A stretch of 64,000 bases of DNA, taken from the NCBI RefSeq assembly GCF_029867415.1, contig NW_026705004.1, forward strand, positions 1,698,390 through 1,762,389, given 5' to 3'. Source of the stretch: Vicia villosa. Taxonomy: Eukaryota > Streptophyta > Magnoliopsida > Fabales > Fabaceae. The position numbers and the translations under genes are program-made. The notes under the pieces are model-generated. The model made no database searches. It was not told where the DNA came from and saw only the letters and a list, made by a program, of their open reading frames with translations. Shown one piece after another: positions 57,229 through 64,000 of the stretch. The stretch's first letter is position 1; each line of letters begins with the position of its first letter.

Positions 57229-58760
57229 TGTCATACCCTAATTTTTGACCCCCCTGAGATGACATATCTTCAGGATTTTTCATCAAGTCAAAGCAAGTAC
57301 CCAGGGCAGTCTGGCATTCAATCGAGGGTGTTCAAAGACAAGAAAACTCAGGCAAAGGATCAATCAATAGAGGGATTAGTCTCTAATACAATCATAAGAC
57401 TCAAAAGCCTCATTATTACACCTATGATTGATTAAGACACCCAGTCATCTAAGTACAGGATTACTCAGATCAACAGACTAGGGTTTGGAGCCTATCAAGG
57501 ACTAAAATCAGGGATCACATTTGGGAAGCCCTAAAAAACCTCAGGGGATCATTCAAAGACATCAATCATCTTCAAATATCTCATATTACAAGATCCACTG
57601 GACATCACACTTCAATTCAAAGTCTACAGTCATTATTTTCACATGGTCGACAAATTAGGGTTTTGACCTAATTCACCAAGATAGTTGACTTTTTAATCAG
57701 GGCATGAATCCAAAACTCAAGACATGATTCAAGAGTCTTTACTACCTCAATATAATCCATTTACATCACTCATTTGAGGAGAAGATCTTGATTCTACACA
57801 AAAGTCCAAAATCTCACCTTATTTGGAAAAAAGTCAACTGTATGGGATCACCCTTGACTTTTAAGGTTTTTGGTCAAAAAATGACTTTCAAAGATCAATA
57901 TCATCAATATATGGATGTCAAAGTCATTTGACCAAAGAAATTCAAAGAAATTCATCAAGGAGCAAAAAGTCGGGAATTAGGGTTTTTTAAGGCATGGTGA
58001 GAACTCAAAATTTCACCTACACAACTCAAAAAACTTCCAACATGAAAGTTGTAGATCTTGCAAAATAAAACAACATCTTACAAGGGAACTTTTTTCAAAA
58101 GATCAACCATTTATGAAGTTTTGGAAATTTTGAAGTTTAGGTCATAAACACTTAGAAATTTTTCTAAGTGTTTTAACCTAGTTTTCATCCAACTTTGGGC
58201 TCATTTTTCACAAATTTCCCAAATGATTCTGAAGAAGACATAAACTAATGATTTGAAGTAGATGTTTAGGGCTTTCCAAATTGTGTTCAACCTTCTCCAA
58301 ATTCAATTTGAGCTAGGAGTTATGCTTGTTCAAAGTTGGCCTCATGAAGAAAAATTATAGGTCATGTACAATTTGAAACTTTGCAATTTTGTGCATTTTG
58401 CTTCACTAAGTGATGCTACACGACCTCTAATGCATCTGAAACCATACCATACATCAATTTCCATCATTGCATAAGGATTAGAGAAGATTCCCAAAAAACA
58501 AAGGCATGTGATTATGTAATGATTGCATTTTTGAATTTATGACAAATTGGTGATTCATCAAAGGAATCTTCTCCCAACCAATTGGAGCTCATTTCTGCAG
58601 CCATTTGGTCCCCTAAGATCAAGCAAAACCGAGGGCTAGGGAGTGGTATCAAAGAGCTCATCATTGCACTTGGAATATTCTTTGAATTCCTTCATGGCTA
58701 AGAAACCAAACTCACTACACTAAGCAAGCTTACTATGATCAATTGCTCTGAACCAATTGC

Positions 58761-58770
58761 CTATAAATAG
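58761..58770 (+). promoter_or_regulatory. TATA box of the Ogre-3 LTR
   Basis: CTATAAATAG, 1532 bp into the LTR, followed by AGGCCTCATTCTCATTC. It matches the sequence and role of the Ogre-2 box at 41508. Confidence 0.7.
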
Positions 58771-59718
58771 AGGCCTCATTCTCATTCAAAAAACACACCA
58801 AAGCAACAGAATTCTTGCTTTCTCCTTTCTTTCTTCATACTTAGTTTTTTCAAAGGTCCTTTGGCAAGAAGACTCGGATTCTTCAAACCAAAGCTCTCTC
58901 TTTGAAAATAAGTATTCAAACACATTGAGGGAGGCATTTGGAGGTGATCCAAACCTCTGGAACACTGCTGGGCGTGGAGAATCATCATCTCCACCTCTCA
59001 TTTGGAGCACTTGCAGTTGGAGGACCACAGAACAATTCAGGAGGTTTCAAGCCAAGCCAATCATCCAGGCACACTCCTCAGGTCATAGTGAAGCTAACCA
59101 GATGGCTGCAGCTCATCTGTAACTCCAAATTCAACAACCTCCATGTTCACTTGAAGCTGAAATCGAGGGAGGTCCATAGAACAATTCAGAAGGATTCAGG
59201 CTACAATAAGCATCCAGTTAGCATCATTGAGTCTCAGGGAAGCTATTGAGATCATTCATTCAAGCCCAGGTGGTCTCTATCATCCTCACGACCTCCATTT
59301 TCAGAGGTAAGTTTCTGAACCTCACTTCTCTAATTTAAGTACTCTTTGTGAAATAGCTCGATTCTAGCTTGTTCAGCATCATCAGAGGATTGAAAACCCT
59401 CTATCATCATCCATTTATCTTTCAGTATAGTCATTTAATTTGATTTTGAAATTTTAGGGTTCTTCACGATTTCTGGTAAATTAGTTAGATGTAGTTAATA
59501 TTAATTCATGTTAGTTACATATTTAGAATCGTGAGTGAATTTAGAGCAAGTTTCATGTTTACATCATTGCAAATGGTTGAGAGTTGAGAGAGTTCAGAAA
59601 TTTGAATTGATGGAGCTTGAGGTTGAAGACGAAGATGGAGGGTGGCGCCATTTTTCAAATCTCTGAGCAAAGTTTGTTTTATTTTTAATAATAGGCGTTT
59701 CCTTAACGAATGAATAAC

Positions 59719-59803
59719 TTGCCCTAGTGGCCACACATGCGCTCTTAGTCTCCTCATGCCCAAGGTCTGAGGTTCGAATCCCCCTCGCCTCAGACCTTTT
59801 GAT
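59719..59803 (+). other. tRNA-like module 1 (A box, B box, hairpin, T-run)
   Basis: TTGCCCTAGTGG (A-box-like, 59719) is followed 40 bases later by a consensus B box GGTTCGAATCC (59771). The B box sits in a hairpin with a perfect 9-bp stem GGTCTGAGG (59764) / CCTCAGACC (59788) and TTTT follows. It resembles the Pol III head of a tRNA-derived SINE. It is not a full tRNA: no acceptor stem is visible. Confidence 0.55.
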
Positions 59804-59882
59804 TTTATTTTCTTTTTTCCACTCTATGCACTAGACAACACACATATTGCAATGAAATGCCCTCTATAACACCATGCGCGCG

Positions 59883-59960
59883 TTGGCTGGTTGGTGTGTG
59901 TTTTGATTGTTGGCTTCAAGGGCGTGGGTTCAAACCATGGTGAGGCCAAAATATTTTTTT
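59883..59960 (+). other. tRNA-like module 2
   Basis: TTGGCTGGTTGGTG (A-box-like) is followed by GGTTCAAACC (B-box-like, 59927). The latter is enclosed by TGGCTTCA (59911) and TGAGGCCA (59941), eight pairs including one G-T. A run of seven T follows. Layout parallels module 1 but the sequence differs. Confidence 0.45.
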
Positions 59961-60510
59961 ATCACTTTTCCTTTTCATTTTCTTCACAACTTCACATAAT
60001 TAATTCACTTATCAAATTAAATCATTTTCACTTCATTTTTCACACACTTTTTATTTAACATATCTATTTTGTGAATAATCAAAAAAATCATAAAAATATT
60101 ATTTATTTCATGTATTTTTATTAGGTTTAAAATAGTATGTTTTAGGTGTTTTCTTAAATACTTTAATACATATTTTCACTTTGTTTTAACCTAAATCATT
60201 TTGTAAATAAAGTTTATGATAAAACCCTAATTGTTTAGGTATTAATTAGGCATAGATCTTCATCTTTACCTTGATTAAGTTGACTTTTGTCAATTCTCAA
60301 AACTGTTTTCAATCTCCGAATAAATCAAATGATTAGGGTTTTCAAACAACAAAACCTTGTATCATTCAAAATCATTTTCAATTGCTTTTACACCAGTACT
60401 GTAAAGTACTGGGCCTCTAATAGAGTGTAAGTCCCAAAAACCTTCTCTTCTTAGCTTGTTTTCAAAACTGTATTTTCAAAATCTTCTTTCTGTTTTCAAA
60501 ACATTCTTCT

Positions 60511-60995
60511 GGTATTTGAAGGGCATTATTCCCGGTGAAACTCTTCAGATACCTATGTGACCTTTGTCCATCTTCACTTCTTCTGTTTTCAAAAAACATT
60601 AACTGTTTATCATATATATATTCAACTGTTATCCACCAATTACTGTTGAGGCTCTGTACATACTTCTTCAATGGCCTCCACTCCATCCAGGTTAGGCTTT
60701 ACAAGCTTTCAATTTACAGTCTTTATTTAAATTACTGTCAAATATAAACTGTGCATATATTAGTTTAGAACTACGTTTGAGTATAAACCTTAGGACAGTT
60801 AAACTATATATATATTATAGGAATATGGCCTAGGATTGAGAATGTCTTCCCGGTGAAGGCTCTTTCCTAATTAGAGATCTGTAGTTCAAACCCCCAAGAT
60901 GAATTATTCCCGGTGAAACATCTTGGCAAAAACCTTAGAATCCAAATAATAGGACACATCCACCCAAAGAGGAATTATTCCCGGTGAAACCTCTT
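60511..60995 (+). repeat. Three hairpins with ATTATTCCCGGTGAAA loop
   Basis: Arms are GGTATTTGAAG/CTTCAGATACC (60511-60521 with 60543-60553, one G-T pair), CCAAGATG/CATCTTGG (60894-60901 with 60919-60926) and AAGAGG/CCTCTT (60967-60972 with 60990-60995). The loops are almost the same and the arms unrelated. Related words TCTTCCCGGTGAAGG occur at 60846 and 63681. Confidence 0.85.
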
Positions 60996-61049
60996 ACCCA
61001 TTTGCTTAGAGCCAAAATAAGTTCAAAACCACATAGCTTTCTCTTGTGC

Positions 61050-62854
61050 TATAACAAGGACCCTCGATTAGCCTCCTCTTGGGCTTTGTACAAGGACCCA
61101 CAGGCTTCTTAAAAGCATTTCCAGCTTCCTCTTGAGCTTGTATACAAGGACCCATCAGGTTTCTTATAAACATAGGAACAGGTCTTTAGTCACCTTTTAG
61201 CCTACCCTGGTGAGTTTCTTCCAATTTAAACCAGACTTTAAACAAGCTAAGTTTGTCTCAATTTTACATTGAGTACACCTTTTGGAATGAGAGACATGGA
61301 CAGTCTCTGTCACCCTTATCTTCATCAATCTTCCTTAGCAGAGTCTAGGATCCATGCTTTGGGTCATCCTCAGCATTGAGTCAGCCTTCATCTTGGGCTT
61401 TAAACAAGAAGTCTCCATTAGATAATCTTTCTGCCATTCATTTTCAACAAAACCCCTGGAAAGGGTTAGCCTCCAAAGTCAATTAAAATCAACCTCCATT
61501 TCAATAAATCCCTGGAAAGGGTTAGCTTCCACACATTCTTTCATTTTTAATATAAAACCCCTGGAAAGGGTTAGCCTCCAAAGTCAATTAATAAAAAAAA
61601 ATGTCAAAAAATAAAGATTCATTTCTCTTAGGAGATAATTTCCCCAAAAGAGTCAAAACCCCTGGAAAGGGTCAGCCTCCAAAAAAAAAAAATGATAAAG
61701 ACAGTCTTTTAACAGACAAATTCTCCAGCTGAGTCAAAATCCCTGGAAAGGGTTAGCTTCCAAAGAAAACAGTCTTTTAATAAATAAAACCTCCTCAGTA
61801 GAGTCAAAACCAACAAAAACAGTTAGCCTCAACCTTGGGTTTCATACAAGGCACCCAAACAATAAAACTCCCCTGTCAAGAGTCAGCCTCAACCTTGGGC
61901 ATTGTACAAGGCAGAGAATAGAGTCTCCCCAGTGAGTTCTTCATCATTCAGTAGCCACAACCTTGGGCTTTGTACAAGGCAGATAAACCATATTTTCATG
62001 TGTCAAAGATTCCTAACACCTAGGATCTTTTCCACATAGAGTCATCCATACTCAGTTTATTTAAGAGTCAGCCACAACCTTGGGCTTTGTACAAGGCAGA
62101 AAATAATGTTTTCCCTAGCTAGAGTCAGCCACAACCTTGGGCTTTGTACAAGGCACATAAAATAGAGTCATTCATTCAATTATCCTCAGCAATCAGCCAC
62201 AACCTTGGGCTTTGTACAAGGCACACAAATAGAGTCTCCCTAAGTAGAGTCAGCCTCAATTCTGGGCTTTGTACAGAACACCAAAGAAAATTCATCAAAT
62301 AAACACTCTCCAAATAGAGTCAGCCTCAATTCTGGGCTTTGTACAGAACACCTAAAATACCCTGTAATTAATCCTCAGTGGAGTCATCTCCCAGAGTCAA
62401 TAATAATAATAAATCAATCAAAAAGCCTCAAGCTTGGGCCTCATACAAGCCAGATAAAGTCAAATCTTTTATACAGTAGATAGACATAGCTTATCTCTAT
62501 AGAGAGATATTTTTACTACTCTACCACATTCAAACAAACAAACATTTCAATTTCAATTTCAATCAAAGTCTCCCATTTAGGACTCTGAAAGACATGCTCT
62601 AGCACATCCCCAGACTTGTACACTTTCCCTAATTTGGACGAGCATCTTTCTTTCATTTAAGAGGCATCTGACTGGCATACTTGCACACACAAGTAAGGTC
62701 CCCCTCTTGAATGAAATGAATCCAGTTATTCTGTCACTCTTTCACAATGTTTGTGGTAGAATAGTACTAATACCTCTCTGTAAAGATGATTTCATGTCTC
62801 TTTACTGTAAACAGAGATTTAATTCCAAGCTTCAACCTTGAGCTTCAAGCAAGG
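61050..62854 (+). repeat. Array of about 14 hairpins with 9-nt GGCTTTGTA-type loop
   Basis: The commonest form is CCTTG-GGCTTTGTA-CAAGG (for example 61961-61979). Variants keep pairing: TCTTG/CAAGA (61391 with 61405), TTCTG/CAGAA (62260 and 62330), GCTTG/CAAGC (62432 with 62446) and CCTTG/CAAGG with a changed loop AGCTTCAAG (62836). The loop stays nine bases in nearly all units. Units are 45-80 bp apart and most start AGTCAGCC. Confidence 0.88.
61451..61765 (+). repeat. Repeat of CCCCTGGAAAGGGTTAGC units
   Basis: Five to six copies at about 61454, 61509, 61557, 61658 and 61739, separated by 45-100 bp and followed by CTCCAAAGTCAATTA in several. Arms AACCC/GGGTT or AATCC/GGGTT can pair around CTGGAAA. 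Confidence 0.8.
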
Positions 62855-62977
62855 CACCAAAAATAAGTAATTTCCCTAGTTAGTTCCCCGAACTACATTA
62901 AGCTCTGACTTCCACTAGGGATATGTAGGCATGAGGTTCACAAGGAATCTCAGCGAGCTAATAAAATACCAAAAATA

Positions 62978-63003
62978 GTCAGTCTGTCTGTCTGTCTGTC
63001 TTT
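62978..63003. repeat. (GTCT)n microsatellite
   Basis: About five copies of GTCT in the 3' part of the Ogre-3 LTR. Confidence 0.85.
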
Positions 63004-63404
63004 TCAAATCAAATCAATTCCTTCTCCTAACACAAAGGAGAAACTTTCCCAATCATTAGCAGCAAACACAATCACAATGACACAGAGAAGGTTCCTGTAG
63101 AGTACTACAGATATGTAGGGTGTTTAAACACTTCCCTATGTATAACCAACCCCCCGGACTCCAGAATTTCTAGTCTAGGTGAAATCCCCACACTTAGCAA
63201 ACTCCTAGGGTTTAGTTGAGATCTTTTTTTCCCCTTTCCTACTCGTAGGACAAATAAGAAAGTTCGTGTGATATCGTAGGAAGAACTGAAATAAAATTCA
63301 TCCCACCACGGGCGCATTCTCCTTCCAAATTTCGCGTGAAGGGTTTAGCGTGCCGTCCTCCCAAGTGAAACGGGGAGGTAAAAGAAAACGACACCACAGA
63401 AAAA

Positions 63405-63422
63405 TGGCGACTCTGCTGGGGA
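63405..63422 (+). other. Primer-binding site of Ogre-3
   Basis: TGGCGACTCTGCTGGGGA, identical to the Ogre-1 site. Confidence 0.88.
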
Positions 63423-64000
63423 TATAAGTGTTCAAAACCTTGGTTTTTCATCCAAACCAATGGTTGACCTGTTGCTGGTCCAGCCCCAATGAGGAATTAG
63501 GGATGCCAAATTCCCCCTCAAACAAGAGAGGTCCTGCCTAACCTCTGTGTCATATCATGTGTTTGTTGCATATATATTTGTTTATTTTGTTTATTCTGTA
63601 TCGGGAAAGGGCTTGATTCCCCCTTGTGGTGAGAAATCCTATACCCGGATTTGAGTGCAACATAAGATAGGATGGAGGATGTCTTCCCGGTGAAGGCCCT
63701 CTAATCTTGGTTTCCAAATCTACTCTTGGGATTTGCCTGGCTGGTTGTGATTAACTGCGCCACTGCATTCCGAGACTGATTTGTACCAGGAGGACCTAGA
63801 AACACATTAACCCCACTTAAAGCTTTTTTTAGGACGTAGAGCGGTGATTACGGAAGTAATTGTCACGCAGATACTACACTCAGAGAAAACTCTCTTATAG
63901 ATACCAATCAACGTATCTTTGAGGTTGAGCAAAAACTCTGAGACCCCTAGAACCCGTTCTACAGGTACAAAAATCCTTAACCTTAGTTTACCATTGGGGC
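63423..64000 (+). other. Ogre-3 untranslated leader (to window end)
   Basis: Non-coding. It contains GTCTTCCCGGTGAAGGCCCT (63680) and words in the same order as the Ogre-2 leader near 44830-45060 (TTTTTTAGGACGTAG, ATACTACACTCAGA, CCCGTTCTACAGGTACAAAAA). Confidence 0.6.

Larger units (their letters stand above)
57229..63398 (+). repeat. 5' LTR of Ogre-3 (6170 bp)
   Basis: Ends are TGTCATACCC and GACACCACA, with the primer site six bases on, the same spacing as in Ogre-2. The TATA box CTATAAATAG at 58761 makes most of it (from about 58790) transcribed. It carries two tRNA-like modules and four families of short repeats, given separately. The part before the TATA box (57240-58750) has TTGAAGTTT-rich text with no ORF. 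The length exceeds that of most plant LTRs. Confidence 0.8.
57229..64000 (+). mobile_element. Ogre-3: 5' LTR and leader of a further Ogre element
   Basis: It begins TGTCATACCCTAATTTTTGA, similar to Ogre-2 only in its first 25 bases, so it is a different family. It inserted in the Ogre-2 3' LTR after TTCTT (57224-57228). A 6.2 kb LTR, a primer site at 63405 and about 580 bp of leader are in the window; coding parts lie beyond. Confidence 0.88.

Noticed and set aside
59719..59803. A true tRNA gene
   Set aside because: No acceptor stem or anticodon arm can be drawn; only A and B box-like parts are present.
61050..62854. CRISPR-like array of regularly spaced repeats
   Set aside because: Repeat spacing varies, spacers are not unique sequences of fixed size, the context is a plant retrotransposon, and the repeats covary in their arms.

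Overview
This window is plant nuclear DNA built almost entirely of nested transposable elements. The abundance of giant Ogre-type (Ty3/gypsy, Tat lineage) elements with tRNA-Arg-type primer sites, a SIRE/Maximus-type Ty1/copia family and a Tekay-type chromovirus points to a large legume genome, most likely tribe Fabeae (pea, vetch, lentil, faba bean group). The species cannot be fixed from sequence alone. No ordinary host gene is evident. The only candidate is a short spliced ORF lying antisense inside an Ogre LTR (6888-7233).

Layout. (1) 1-8907, minus strand: 5' part of 'Ogre-1', with decayed gag remnants, a primer-binding site at 4573-4590 and a 4.3 kb 5' LTR at 4593-8907. (2) 8908-14523, plus: a CACTA (En/Spm) transposon with a TNP2-type transposase (9083-12294, one frameshift), a spliced Ulp1-like protease gene (12794-13750), subterminal AGCGCT repeats and the 3' terminus; its 5' end was displaced by Ogre-1. 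(3) 14729-15666, plus: short LTR and broken gag of a small Ty3 element. (4) 15667-32032, minus: SIRE-type element B, split by the complete SIRE-type element A (21323-30155; 1207-bp LTRs, 5-bp duplication ATTGA on both sides). (5) 32033-32915: part of an LTR of element C. (6) 32916-40981, plus: Tekay-type chromovirus with many stops. (7) 40982-57228, plus: 'Ogre-2' with ORF1, gag-protease, a predicted 269-bp intron, pol and a repeat-rich 3' UTR. (8) 57229-64000, plus: 'Ogre-3', of which the window holds a 6.2 kb 5' LTR, primer site and leader.

Nesting. The right half is a stack: Ogre-3 sits in the 3' LTR of Ogre-2, which sits in the 3' LTR of the Tekay element, which sits in C, which sits in the gag region of B, which sits in the gag of the small Ty3 element. 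All right-hand borders lie beyond base 64000, and the left-hand target-site bases predict the junctions there.

How the parts work together. Elements A and B keep gag, primer site, polypurine tract, LTRs and a long ORF in the env position, but both lack reverse transcriptase and RNase H, so A (about 0.7% LTR divergence by eye) was probably mobilised by enzymes of an autonomous relative. The most unusual signal is structural. The Ogre-2 3' UTR and the Ogre-3 LTR carry arrays of short hairpins in which the loop is constant while the two stem arms change together, suggesting selection for RNA or DNA secondary structure.
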